Shown: one piece after another, positions 25,467 to 36,999 of the stretch
Numbering within the stretch: the stretch's first letter is position 1
Layout: every line of letters begins with the position of its first letter
Source of the DNA: Primula veris
Taxonomy: Eukaryota; Streptophyta; Magnoliopsida; Ericales; Primulaceae
DNA: 64,000 bases
Assembly (NCBI GenBank): GCA_963682055.1
Contig: OY821751.1
Span: forward strand, 11,346,001 to 11,410,000
Reading direction: 5' to 3'
The notes under the pieces: model-generated
Databases searched by the model: none
Told to the model about the DNA's origin: nothing
The model's input: only the letters and a program-made list of their open reading frames with translations
Made by a program: the position numbers and the translations under genes

Positions 25467-25860
25467 AGAACCCTCAGTTTGTAGATAGAAAAAAAGATTA
25501 GGAATAGAAGTCACGGCGAACAAAGAAAAGAAGTATAGAGTAATATTTTTTTTAAGAAGTATCATAGTGGTATAGGTAAAATAAAAAACTAGATTTCATA
25601 GGGGCAAAAAGCAGGGGCAAAAAAAAGTTGAAGAGAAGAATAATATATAATAGATGTGGAAAAAGTACATGTAACGCAACATAATATTATTTTTAAAAAG
25701 AGTAGTACTTCTATAGAAAAAGTACATGTAACGCAACATAATATTATTTTTAAAGAGAGTAAACCATATTATTTTTAAAAAGAGTAGTACTTCTATAGAA
25801 AAAGTACTTGTAACGCAACATATTATTATTTTTAAAGAGAGTAAGCCAAATTTATGGGTA
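25467..25860 (+). repeat. Direct repeat flanking the nested LTRs, left copy, with short tandem units
   Basis: Starts agaaccctcagtttgtagat and matches 27623-27941 over most of its length, with an extra block present only in the right copy. From 25657 to 25845 the string agtacatgtaacgcaacata or a near variant recurs three times. Confidence 0.75.
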
Positions 25861-25997
25861 ATAATTAGTATTTGTTAAGTGACCGTTCTTCTATGATACT
25901 TAACTAAACGCTTCTTATATAGGCAAGTATGAAGTAGACAATAATGAATCAAATCTTTACATATAATTATCGGGTATTACTAACCTTACTTACATTC

Positions 25998-26400
25998 TGT
26001 TGGAAAAATAGGAAAAAACATGTAGTTTAAACATGTTTTTCCAAAGTGGTCAGTGACCAACTTTGAGTCAATTTTTAATGCGACTCCTCAGTTTTTCTGA
26101 GGCCATACTCTATGCGTTTGAGTAACTTGTGCGACGAGCTTCGCAACGGTATATCGCATGACCAATTCGGAGGAATGGTGTGAATGATAATTGGACTCGA
26201 ATGTTGGTACTCGAAAGAGGGAAAAACCGAAATCTGGAAAATGGGGTAGAGAGTGGGAATAAACCATGAGGGTTATCCCACATTGAAAAATCAAGGTTGA
26301 TTTTCACTCTATATATACAAACCCATCCCATGTAGTTGGTAAACTAATTAAGTCCACATACCCATGAGTGGGTTAGTGTGTACCACACGCGCGCGCTCGC

Positions 26401-26435
<35 letters not shown>

Positions 26436-27381
26436 TTGGGGAATGTCTCGGGTCTCGGGTCTTGTACTAAATCTGAAAAGGAACTTTTGCATATTTGCAA
26501 GAGCAGTCCCTAGAGTTCCAGAAGGTTTGAAACTCCAGCAGTAATTGGAGGCGGATTCTGGGGATGTAACTCCCAGAGTTAAATGACCAATAAATTCTGC
26601 GGTTTCAGAATTTCCTCTATAAAGAGGCAGCCATCCGCTCACATTCTAACACACATTCAAATCAGTATCTTCTCTCTAACTAAAAAGCTGCATATAATTT
26701 TTATTCATAGCATTTAGAACCAGAGAGAACCACCCACCAACAGCTCGACTTAGACTCGTCGCCAGTTTCCGACGAGTCTTCCGAGAGACGTTGTACCTTG
26801 GGATCGAAGCGCCAACGCAACCAGAAACCTTAAGGTGGTTGGGCGAATATCGGTTAAGGGCATACTGTTAACAGTAGCCTCGTCCGTTTAATTTTACATT
26901 CTGTCCGTTTTATTTTTTCCGCATTTAAATTCAGTTTTACATTCTGTCCTTTCAATTCAGTATTTTAATTTCAGTTTTTTAATATTCTGTCCTTAGCTGT
27001 AGCTTTTCTTTTCTGTTTGTACTATTCTGTAATTATTTTAAAGTTCTGTTTCTGTTCTGTAATTTCAATTCTGTAATTTAATTATGTAATTAGATTAGTT
27101 TCAATTCAGTCCTGTATTTTAAATTCATAACAGAACAGTCCGGCTGTTAAGGTTTTACTTTCCAGTCCGGCAGTTTCTTTTAATTACAAAACAGTACATC
27201 AGATTATTAATTGATAATAATCTGATAACGTTTGTTTTTTTATTTACATTTCAGTACCTAAATGTTGTAATCAATTTATTGTATTTCATTTGGAAATTAA
27301 TAAATATTACACTGGTTTTATTTAATTACTGTTTAGTCCTTTATTTATTATTAATTGTTATTTCGTACACGGAAACCAACA
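25998..27381. mobile_element. Solo LTR, 1384 bp, with 5-bp target duplication
   Basis: The element starts TGTTGG and ends CCAACA. CATTC occurs directly outside both ends (25993-25997 and 27382-27386). A TATA-like tatatata lies at 26310-26317. Four 7-bp CGGGATG units are at 26402-26429 and a 10-bp-arm hairpin at 26752-26779. No internal region or second LTR is present, so recombination has removed the rest. The retroelement superfamily cannot be assigned from the LTR alone. Confidence 0.85.
26752..26779. other. Hairpin in solo LTR, 10-bp arms
   Basis: Arms agactcgtcg (26752-26761) and cgacgagtct (26770-26779) are perfect inverted complements with an 8-base loop. They lie in the part of the LTR that would be transcribed downstream of the TATA box. 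The function is unknown. Confidence 0.6.
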
Positions 27382-27622
27382 CATTCAATACATATTTTAC
27401 ATTCACTATCAAAACCCTAAGAGCTTTAACCTTCTCATTGCTCCGTTAGGCGGATGAGATTAAACGGTGGTCAAACCATCAAGTCCTCCTTGATTTTGGC
27501 TATTTATGCGCAGGTTATAAAGAGCTAACTTGAAGTCCAGGCCAAACCCTAAAAAGGACCTTTCTCAATGGATCATAACATGTGTGTGAATTCACGCATT
27601 AGACCTAAAATTCAAGATCTAT

Positions 27623-27941
27623 CAGAACCCTCAATTTATAGATAGAAAAATGATTAGCAATAGAAGTCATGGCGAACAAGAAAAAGAAGTATAGAGTAAT
27701 ATTTTTTTTTAAGAAGTATCATAGTGGTAGAGGTAAAATAAAAAACTAGAGTTCATAGGAAAAAATAGAAGTATAATAGATGCAGACTCTGGGAAAAATA
27801 GAATTTATGTGGTAGAAAAAAAAGGTGTAGATTAGAATTGCTGGAAAATTAAAACTAGGGGCAAAAAAACGTTGAAGAGAAGAATAATATATAATAGATG
27901 TGGAAAAATTACATGTAACGCAACATAATATTATTTTTAAC
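27623..27941 (+). repeat. Direct repeat flanking the nested LTRs, right copy
   Basis: Begins agaaccctcaatttatagat and matches the copy at 25467. It has an internal block of about 90 bp (around 27765-27860) missing from the left copy. The pair brackets the split Tat-like LTR. Confidence 0.75.
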
Positions 27942-28376
27942 TTCCGATTTTAGGGGCAACGACAAAAACATACATACACCCAATTAAATCGTTGGCAAAA
28001 AATTTGGCAAAAATTATGTAAGTGTTTTTCTTTATAATTGTAAATCTTAATTATCTTCAATTTGAATTAGAAAATATTTCTTTTTTTATTAAAAAATAAA
28101 ATAATTCAAAATGTTCACTCATTGTTGATATAAATGGATATGCATGATTAATTTATCATTTATGCATGTTATGGTAAATCATTTCTTCAAAATTTGATTT
28201 GTAAGGCTTAATTTGTCCTACTAGTTTTTCCTAATCCATTAATATAGTTATATCTATTAACATATGATTTGTTTATCAAAGAATCTTGTCTATTATTATT
28301 TTTTATACGTGCAACGACGAAAATTTGATCATGATTAAGGATAGAATACAAAACTAGATATAAATAGACTTTTAAC

Positions 28377-29400
28377 TTCCTATTTTAGGGGCAACGACAA
28401 AAACATACATATACCCAATTAAATTATTAAAAACATAAGTTCAAAAAATTGATGACCAAAAACATATCTCCAATAAAAACTCAAAAACCTTCACTCATCC
28501 CTATTGCCGCTCCCTCTATCCCTGCTCTCTCCCCTCTCTATCTCTATTCTTTTTGTCATATATATCTTTATCTCCGGTCTCTCTCTCTTCTCTATCCGCG
28601 CTCTCCCTTTCCTTTTTTTGTCCGTGCTTTCTTTCCTAACTCTGTCTCTACCTTCTCTCCCATTGTCTCTCGCCCTCTCCGTCCATAACCACCTCCATTA
28701 CCTCTCCCATCAACACATATCACTTTAGGACGTATCCTTATATGTAGAAATCTTACATTTATTTTAAAATTCATATTCTATTTTTAGACCTCATATACCC
28801 TTATTATTATATTTCATACCCTCATTTTTAGAGTAAATATTCATATTTGCAAACTTCATATCCTTATTTGTAGAGATGATAACCTTTTTTTAGATGTCAA
28901 TATCCTCTTTGTAGAATTCATATTCTTATTTTTATAGTTTATACCATAAAGTTCAGATCCATATATGCAAACTTCATACCCTTATTTCTATAGTCCATAT
29001 CCTCATTTTTAGACTCCAAACCATACCCTCATTATAGAGTTCATAAACTTTTTCTAGAGTTTATAGCCCTAATTGGACTAAAATTTTAATTGATCAATAT
29101 TTCAAACTCGTATGGACAAACAAAATCAAGAATCAACTCAAAAGCACCAAAAACCCTCAATTTGAGATATAATTTGACATATTGTGTCCAAAAATATCAT
29201 ATTTATCAATATACTCTATAACAAAAAATAATAAAAAAAAATGAAGAGGGAGAAGGGAGAGAAAAATGAGGAGAAAGAGTAGGAATGATGAAAGAACTAG
29301 AGAGAGATGGAGAGAGAGTGTGTGAGAATGAGGAAGGAAGAGAGAGGAGAGAGAGTTGGATAATTGTAAGGTATGTTTTTAGTAATTTTTTTAGAAGCAC
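28377..29400. repeat. CT-rich / GA-rich inverted pair around AT-rich repeats (possible Mutator-like element)
   Basis: A CT-rich stretch (28500-28690) is matched in the opposite orientation by a GA-rich stretch (29240-29355). Outside them, gaccaaaaacatatctcc on the left resembles the complement of gtaaggtatgtttttagt on the right. At 28740-29070, ttcatacccttatttttaga-like words recur about ten times. The opening block ttttaggggcaacgacaaaa also occurs at about 27948. Open frames here are low-complexity artefacts. Confidence 0.45.
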
Positions 29401-29906
29401 CTGTGAACTTCTTGACCGAACCGCAAGACGGACGTTCGACACTCAGGCCGGCAGATATTTTAGTGTACGGGTGGATAGGTGAAAAAAATGTATTCTCCAC
29501 TAGTGGGGTTGGGAAGCGATATTTTTAATGTGGGGCAGGCTGTCCTAAAAGCTCTTTCGGCCAAGGTGGCTACACACGAGAAAGCGTGTATCGAAAATTA
29601 AAACGCGTTCATACGATTTTGACACTTTTGGTTTCTTAGCAGAAGATGTTGTGGAGCTTCTTAAGAGAGTATAGAGGGTCATGAATAGTAATATCATGAT
29701 TGCTAGATCTATGGATGTAGTATTTAAAAGAATTAGTTTTGTGATTTAGAAAGGGCTAGCAGCGTAGATTGTTGCTCGTTTGCCTTTCATTTGAATGTAA
29801 TTATTTCATGACTATTAAAAAAATCAAGTTTAATGCTAAAAAAAGGTGATATGTTTTGGCAACTTGCCCCAAATTTTATGTATCTTCGATTTTACTCAAA
29901 AAAGGA
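29401..29906. other. Intergenic sequence, nothing recognised
   Basis: Slightly less AT-rich at 29400-29580 than the surroundings. No motif, repeat or reading frame can be assigned to a known family. Confidence 0.3.
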
Positions 29907-30140
29907 CTCCCTCCGTTCCTATTTAATTGACCACTACGAAATTAGGTGTAATTTTGACAGGCCAAGAACTTGTATGAAAATTGCCGGAATGAAAATTTTA
30001 AAATTTTATCATACAATTCAAATGTTAAATTTTTTGATTAGATTTAAAAAAATTTCATTTCGACAATTTTGATATAAGTTATAAGACAATTAAAATTGCA
30101 CGTAATTTTATAGTGGACAATTAAATGGAAATAGAGGGAG
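29907..30140. mobile_element. Stowaway-like (Tc1/mariner) MITE, 234 bp
   Basis: The left end ctccctccgttcctatttaa and the inverted right end ctccctctatttccatttaa are the classic Stowaway termini. A TA follows the right end (30141-30142). The left flanking dinucleotide is GA, so one copy of the TA duplication has mutated. The interior is AT-rich with no gene. Confidence 0.85.
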
Positions 30141-30142
30141 TA

Positions 30143-30617
30143 AAACTTTGTATGGATGCTCATCTGATCAATGTCGATCAGTATTACCTTTTCAAGAGAT
30201 TAAAAAGAAAATACAGACAATTTGTAAGTCCTAAATTTTCATTTCCGTCATCATTATGGAAGGACACAAGCTTAAATCGTCCCACAACATATATATGTGA
30301 TGTAAAGATAGAAATGCTTATATGGTCACAATAAATAGTAACATCTAGTTACAATTTTCGTTAAAAGATTACGGGTGGTTATTCTCTAGTTGATTTAGTG
30401 TTTTTCCCCAGTTTTGATGCTATTGTTTGATGAAGAAAAAACTAAAATCAAACAATTGTCTAGTTTACATAGGAAATTAGATAAACCTGGTTAACTTAGA
30501 AGTGAATATTTAATATTTTAGGGATCTTATTTCTCTTCTTATGATTTCTTTTCCAAAACAACTTCCACAGTATCATGAATTTTAGAGAGAAGTAGAACCA
30601 AATTATATAAATGAACA
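30143..30617. other. Intergenic sequence, nothing recognised
   Basis: AT-rich. Short reading frames here match no family I know. No repeat shared with the rest of the window was noticed. Confidence 0.3.
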
Positions 30618-30622
30618 GTTTG

Positions 30623-31570
30623 TGACGGAGGTTAAAAATTTGGGTTAGGACCTTGCGGCATGTGCCGCGTACGCGGTCTGAAATCTAGCAGTAAATGCAG
30701 AGTTAATGAACATTTAATGGCTCCGTTGAGGGGAGAAGATAGAGTTGTGAACCCGCTTCCCATGCCAAGGAGCTTATCAGGAAGATATCCTCTAAAAGAT
30801 ACTCGTCTATCTAAGAGAATCAATCAGATACTCCACAAAGAAAGGAGGACATCAGATCTATGCGGACAGATCTCATAAAGATAGGGTCCATCCCTTAAAG
30901 ACATGTTCTTAAGCACAAAGGAAAGTATATCCAACGGTAAGACTGAGAGCCAGGCAAGGACCCCACGCTAGGGTGTCCTCGCCAAAGGATATCTGACTAT
31001 CCGAGAAAGTACAGTTAGAAGATCAATGCATCTGAAGCCTAACGAAGGAGACATTGTCTCTCAGAAGAGCTCCCCTCGCCTGCGAAAAAAGGTAGTGTCA
31101 CACATTCGGGCTAGCCTAGTAGGTGGAAAGATATGAGAGATACAGCAGAATATATCTCAGCATGACATAAGGGAAGCAAAAGATATGGAGAATATGTGAT
31201 TGATAATATCATATCAATCACAAGAGATACGTCCTAAATTGCCTCCACCACATGGGTTCATAATCGAAGGAGAATATCATCTGAATCCATACGAACTCAG
31301 ACATACACTTATTATTCGGGTACTACTAAACCCTACTTACATATATTCATATTCAAAATGCTAAAGAGGTTTAACCTTCTCATTACTCCTTTAAGGTGGA
31401 TGAGGTTAAACGGTGGCCAAGCCACCAAGTCACACTTGATCCTAGCTACTTTTGCGCAGGTCATATAGGGCTAGCGAAGAATCAAGGCTAAACCCTAGAA
31501 AGAAGCTCGCTCATTGGTTACAGCTTTTGCGTCAAATTCACACACTAGACTTAATTTTCAAGGTCTATCA
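30623..31570 (+). mobile_element. Solo LTR of a Tat-like gypsy element, 948 bp, with target duplication
   Basis: Starts TGACGGAGGTTAAAAA and ends GGTCTATCA. It aligns end to end with the 3' LTR at 47212-48107 through blocks such as gcatttaatggc, gaacccgcttc and gtttaaccttctcatt. GTTTG stands directly on both sides (30618-30622 and 31571-31575), a perfect 5-bp target duplication. No internal region is present. Confidence 0.88.
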
Positions 31571-31674
31571 GTTTGTGTAACAATGTAATTGAATGCAAAT
31601 CAATTATAAGGTCCTACATGCATTTTTTTTTGTAAATATTGGTTTAATTATTTCTGAGCGATTAACTTGTTTTG

Positions 31675-32427
31675 TGTTGTTTTAGTTATAACTGAGGAGT
31701 AGTTTACAGAATAGTAAATAACATAAGACCTTTAATTACGTAGTTCGATGTGCTCCACATATCTACGTCTTCGAGGTACTTACCTAGTGTTTAGTGATAT
31801 TGTCAAGATTACAATAACAGACTCAAGTTTTACAATACTCAATGACTCCATCACTAGTATATACCTATCAAACTATGGCTCTTACCTAACTTCTCTCAAT
31901 ATCTAATGACATCCCATCACAAATTTCTTTCAAATAATAAATTTTTTTATTTAATATATCGTGGGGGTCTTTCTCTCTATTTGCTGTATAATCTATGATG
32001 TAGAGACACAAAATATTAGAGTCTAATTGACTTTATTTATATCTTGACAAAGAAAGCTAAGATTAATCAAATATGAAATATTTTCTTTTTCTCTCTTTAC
32101 TTCTTATACTAGGAGTCTTCTTTCCTTAATATTCAAATCTTCTATTTCCATAAGGAAATATCATCATTATCTTTATTCTAATCTTCTGAAATTTACTTCA
32201 GATCTTCTAAAATATATTTGACCGAATCTTAAGCTCCAAGTTTCTGTCTGCCGGTTTCAGTTATAAATGAAATTGTAACTTCAACATGAACTTTATCACA
32301 ACTTAACAATCATGTTACGAATTAACTGTTAACATAATAAAAGCTCAATCTAAGTTAACTCAATCTATTTTTGAAAATATAGTGACAAACAAATATGGTA
32401 TAATAACCTTGTACTTTGTGCCTAACA
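31675..32427 (-). repeat. 3' LTR of the copia element (distal end degraded)
   Basis: Aligned with 39228-40046 through gaggagtagtttacagaata, the cgatgtgc block and ttatataaa. The right edge taaca (32427) matches the 5' LTR edge. The left edge loses similarity near 31675, so the distal LTR end is degraded or truncated. Confidence 0.75.
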
Positions 32428-32442
32428 ATCTCCCAATTTGTC
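32428..32442 (-). other. Polypurine tract of the copia element
   Basis: On the minus strand acaaattgggagat sits directly before the LTR start TGTTAGG. This is the place and composition of a plus-strand primer tract in copia elements. Confidence 0.65.
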
Positions 32443-33614
32443 ATTATTTTGGCAAAAACATTAAGTTGTAAAAACTCTTAAAGCACACTCCCCCATAAGA
32501 TTATAAACTTAGTTAAAAAGAAAAATCAATCATTTAAACACAGATAGTATTTCTACCTGATCCTGAAAGTCACATCTCAGAATTTAAAAAATAAGCACAT
32601 TATAAAGATAAACCTTTAACGTATCATCAAAATAGACAGTCAGAGCAGAAAGATAATCAATCATCCTCAAATCAGTTTAAGAGCTACTAAAATATAATAT
32701 AAGCACAAATCAAAATCAAGCTCATAACATATAAATTCCATTATCACGCTCTCACAATTCATCAACTACTCCCCCTTTTTGTCACAAATATGACAAGATT
32801 AGAATGCAACACTCACATCAGAATCATCCAAATTATTACCAATGACACTCTCATCAAAGCAACCATAAACAGGTTTACCCTCACCAATATCATCAAATAA
32901 CTCACAAGAGTTTTTACTAACGAAATATCCAATTAATCACATGGGCTAAATCAGTTGTAACTCATCTTTTAAATGAGGAAATAAAGATTAAGAGCATATA
33001 ATGTTAAACAAGGATGAATTTTCAAACTTAAGACCCAAAAACTAGTTTTAACTATTAATCCAATCCAACACTTTATAACCGTGAAACTTAAGTTTTTAGC
33101 ACAATAAAAATTGTCGACCTTCCACTCTATTGTTTAAAATATTTTGCACAAGAAAACAATATGTTTTTTCAGTTTTAATCAAATAACTAATTTATCAAGT
33201 AAAAAAAAACTTTCCGTTCATTTGAGTTGCATTTCAGTTACAACTGATATTTGAAAATTTATTGGAACCAAAAACACACAATTACTTCTTCCAAGAAAAA
33301 ATGATCAATCTTACTTTTTTTTAATTAAGAAATTGACAATTTATAAAAGATTACCATCAATTAACTATTTATCAACATTTAACCATTTAATCATCTTTTT
33401 GCATGAAGTCTCAGTTGCAGGATCAGTTTTCACTAATTGTTCATTAGACGAAAAAGATAAAATATAAGTTAATTTATTAATTATTATCCAATGATTCCAC
33501 ATAATTATAAGAAATTTACCAGTGTCGATCTCTTTTTTATTAAGCAAAAGTTCACTCTTTTTTTAGAAAAATCATATGTAGCTCATGCAAATTTATTCAA
33601 GTATTTGTAACTGA
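32443..33614 (-). other. 3' untranslated region of the copia element
   Basis: It contains cccccttttt gtcacaaata-type pyrimidine blocks (about 32770-32790) usual between RNase H and the 3' LTR of SIRE/Tork-type elements. No reading frame of note. Confidence 0.5.
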
Positions 33615-33938
33615 TTATTTCTCCACTAGTTTGGTAAATATATCTGCCAGTTGTTTCTCAGTTGCAACATGTTCCAAAACTAGACATTTTTTTTCAACAA
33701 GGTTTATGATAAAAAGATATTTTAAGTCTATATGCTTTGTTCTAGAGTGTTGATATGGATTATTAACTAAACCAATTGCACTTTTATTATCACAGTTTAA
33801 AGTAAAAACCTCTTGTTTAACATAATAATCCTCAAGCATCTGTTTCAGCCATAAAAGTTGAGTACAACCATTACGAGCACAATCAAATCCCCTATTCATA
33901 TATTGAAGCCACAAATTAGGTCTACTAGGTACAACCAA
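33615..33938 (-). pseudogene. Copia RNase H C-terminal fragment
   Basis: Encodes a 107-residue piece with QLLWLKQMLEDYYVKQEV, LNCDNKSAIGLVNNPYQHSR, TKHIDLKYLFI and ATEKQLADIFTKLVEK. These are diagnostic for the copia RNase H. The catalytic Asp in CDNKSAI is present. The upstream RT and integrase are deleted: the protease fragment ends about 140 bp away. It cannot be functional. Confidence 0.9.
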
Positions 33939-34079
33939 GTTATAGTAAGCTTTCTACGAATGATCTACATAGGTTTAAACAAATAGGCTTACTTTTAACA
34001 TGCTTAGATTTTAATTGGGAGATATAATATGCAAAACTGACAATTTTAAGGTGTTTGGTTGGAGATTTCATACCTTTAC

Positions 34080-35623
34080 TTACTTACCTTTTCAATGACA
34101 GTATTCAGACGATTACTCTTTTGAGACCCTACGTCACATACCAATTTTTCCAAATTTAGATTTTCTTCGGTTGTAGGTTCAATTACAACTGACATTGGAA
34201 CCCAACCATTGTTCACATCTCCTTCGTTGGTTACTTGCTTATCACTCTCAGTTGCAACTGGTGTTTTAACTCCTTCATGTTTTTTTTCTTCTTTACCTGC
34301 ATACTTAGCGATATCTTGGACTACAATTTTACTTTTGTCACCACTACCAAATAAATCAGTGTTACACAAGCTAACAACACTTACAACATGCTTAGAACAA
34401 CCAGTATCAAAATAACAAGAATCTGGTGTAATATCTTTAAAAAAAGTAATCGTAGCTTTACTTCATAATTATGTCATTCTTCTTTTTGATAACCCAAACG
34501 TGTTTAAATATTGGTTTATGAAGTTGATTAAAATATTTTTTATTTTCTAAAAACCTTTTAAAACAATTTCTTTGTAAGTGACCAGGTTTATTACAAAACT
34601 AACATCGCTTTACGTAATTACCGATTGTAGCCTTAGTTGCAAACGTGAACAATCTATTTACATTTACAACTAGATATTTCCTTCTAATTATAGTGGATTG
34701 TGGGGTTGTTTTGCCATTCGTAGCCTTTACGAACACGGTCTTTTCACTTCCATTTGCCCAGAATACCCCAACCAACATTATACCTTGCATACCTTTGATA
34801 TGAAAGTACTTTTTTTAAATTTTCAGTCCAATTATTGAGAAGTTTTATCATCTTTTGAGTCTCTTCAATTTGAACATCTTTCTCTTTAAGTCCATTCTTT
34901 AACCCCAAATTTTCAACTTCCAATTCTTTAACCATTTTAGACATAGTTGTAAACCTCTAAAAAAACCCTCAGATATTGCTCATCTAGCTTAGGAATAGTA
35001 ATAGCTTCATCATCACAACTATCAGATTCGAAATAATAACTTTCTTAAGTTTCAGATTCAGTTACAACTGAGTTTGCAACTGAGGTAATTTTCGAGTTTT
35101 TCGCACTTTTGGCCATGAACTTTGTGAAATATTTTGGATTTCTTCTACATCCTCACTTTTGGAATTACTAGAGGTAGCTTTCATACCTTTCTTGTACCTT
35201 TTTATATTGTTGGCTCATTCATTCTCGTCATGACAAAATCCGCTGCATTCTTTCATCGAATCCGATTAGGTTGTGATCCTCTTGATTTCGTATCCATTGG
35301 TGTCCCATTATATTTTGGTAGCAAATAACATTCATTTAGTTTTTCTTATTGTAAAATTTTGTAAAGCTTTCTAGCAAACGTAATAAAGTTTTCATCATTA
35401 GTTACATTTTCAGTTGCAACCGAACTCTCCTTAACTTGAAAAACAATACCAATTTTTTTTTTTTTTTTTGGTGTGGGAAAATTCATCAGGTACATTCTAA
35501 TATTTCCCATAAGATCATCCATCTTCATATTTTCGATGTTGTTATATTCTTCAATGACAGTCACCTTTATTTTGAACCTTCGAGGTAAGGATCTCAAAGT
35601 TTTCTTCACCAACTTGGACTCGG
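34080..35623 (-). pseudogene. Copia gag-protease remnant, copy B
   Basis: In order on the minus strand: gag UBN2 end (KLVKKTLRSLPRRFKIKVTV, about 35560-35620), a coiled-coil-like stretch (VKELEVENLGLKNGLKEKDV, about 34880-34940), a CCHC zinc knuckle (CNKPGHLQRNC, about 34580-34610) and a protease DTGCSKH site (34389-34409). A TAG interrupts the knuckle between its first two Cys, and several frame changes occur. The same TAG is in copy A. Confidence 0.8.
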
Positions 35624-35624
35624 G

Positions 35625-35884
35625 GTTCATCTGTCCATTTATAGGTTTTGCCTTTCTAGCCTTACAATTTGTATTTTTTCGGAATATGTTTAGTTGTGAT
35701 TTAGTGAGGCAAGCTAGTTGTGCTTGAACTCTTGTTGAAATCGTCCTTAAAGAGAGTCTTTGAATAACCGTGATATTGTTAGAGGTTTTTTATGCATACC
35801 CGAAGTTATATCATAGAATAAATTTAAAAGAAAAGGAAATTATGCACTTGTGCTTATAGTACAACAATGTTGTATTGAAGGTGG
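35625..35884 (+). pseudogene. F-box/FBD unit 3' end, second copy, joined to a PHD-element edge
   Basis: The first part (35625-35725, from ggttcatctgtccatttata) matches the outer edge of the PHD foldback at 44033 onward. From gaactcttgttgaaatcgtc (about 35727) it matches the last codons and 3' flank of the FBD gene at 19966-20130. The shared junction with 44136 shows both descend from one event. Confidence 0.8.
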
Positions 35885-36998
35885 ACTAAATTCACTTTAA
35901 TGCCCTGAATTTTATCTCAGATTTACTTTAGTGCACTGAGTTTTAAAAATATTGATTTAGTGCCCCATGTTTCACATATAATTTGTTTGAGTGTTTTACT
36001 TAAATTCACTAGTTTTAAACAATTGCAATACAACCCACTTAGTTTAGAAATTAGTAAACTAGACACGGATTTGTTGAAAGTGACAAAATTAACAATTTAT
36101 ATTACAATTTTTGTAAAAAACATGTTTTCCAATAAACAATTTTTTCTTTAAAATAAATACAATTTTATACATACTTTTTGAAATTGTTTACTTATGGGAA
36201 ATTTTAATAAACAAAAGAAAAACGACTTTGAAGACAATTTTTCCTTGAATTTTTTTTATATCAATTTACATTTAATGTTGTTGTAGTGTGTTGATATCTT
36301 CCGGAATACCTTACTTTTCATTGTGCTGCACAAATAGAGTTTGCACATAATAATGGTCAAACGTTTTACAGGTGGAAGGTGAAAATCTGATTCTTTTACA
36401 TATTTTTAATACAACAAACCTTTCTAGCTTTAGAATATCTTCATTTTTTATGCAAAGAGGGGTCTGAGCTTGGTTATAGCTCAACCATTTATAGTTTTCT
36501 GGATGTTCGTGGTTACCTTAACAGCAATTTTTTTCTTTTGTATGGTTGAATTGCTACAAGTGCTATCAATAGTTAGATCTTAATGGTCTTTCTTTCTTTT
36601 CTTTTTTTACTTAAAATTGTTTTTGCGTACTTCAGATCTGGAGATTCCACTGCTCGAATATGGTCAATTTCCGAAAAGGTAATCAACGAAAGCACAAGAA
36701 AAGTAAACAATTTCTCACAAGCAAACAATTTTAAAAAGTATGTTTAAAATTGTATTTATTTTAAAGAAAAATTACTTATTGGAAAACGTGTCTTTTACAA
36801 AAATTGTAATTAATTTTATCACTTTCAAGAAATTGGTATCTAGTTTATTAATTTCTAAACTAAGTGGGCTCTATTGCAATTGTTTAAAACTTGTGAAATT
36901 AAGTAGAACACTAAAACAAAGTATATGTGAAACATGAGACACTAAATCAATATTTTTGAAACTCAGGCACTAAAGTAAATCCGAGGCAAAAATTTCAG
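35885..36998. mobile_element. Long-TIR (Mutator-like) foldback element carrying a gene fragment
   Basis: About 300 bp at 35907-36190 is the inverted copy of 36718-36998. Examples are atttactttagtgc, aatattgatttagtg, gtttaaaacaattgcaat-like and ctttaaaataaatacaattt on both arms. The left end has an extra ggactaaattcactttaatg, so the right end may be trimmed. Long TIRs with a small non-transposon exon between them is the Pack-MULE pattern. No transposase is present and I could not find a clear 9-bp target duplication. Confidence 0.7.
36636..36678 (+). pseudogene. Captured WD40-repeat exon fragment
   Basis: A splice-acceptor-like ttcag precedes 43 bases that read SGDSTARIWSISEK. The donor AAG/GTAATC follows. 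The GDSTARIW core is typical of WD40 repeats, such as those of the HOS15/TBL1 family in plants. Only this one exon is recognised, so the parent gene is an inference. Confidence 0.55.
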
Positions 36999-36999
36999 A

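Larger units (their letters stand above)
25905..27624 (+). repeat. Partial Tat-like gypsy LTR, split by a later solo LTR
   Basis: The flanks 25905-25997 and 27382-27624 together align with the end of the LTR at 47212-48107. Shared blocks are ttatcgg, tactaaccttac, ctttaaccttctcattgctc and ttaggcggatgagatt. The piece between, 25998-27381, is a separate element. The right end ctatca is the usual LTR terminus. Confidence 0.7.

Noticed and set aside
28449..28774. Overlapping open frames in the CT-rich stretch
   Set aside because: Low-complexity pyrimidine sequence keeps several frames open at once. The encoded Ser/Leu/Pro-rich products have no domain.
35277..35330. A short segment in gag copy B at the atpB position, tested as a second plastid insert
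   Set aside because: I could not match its roughly 31 bp to a plastid gene; too short to claim.
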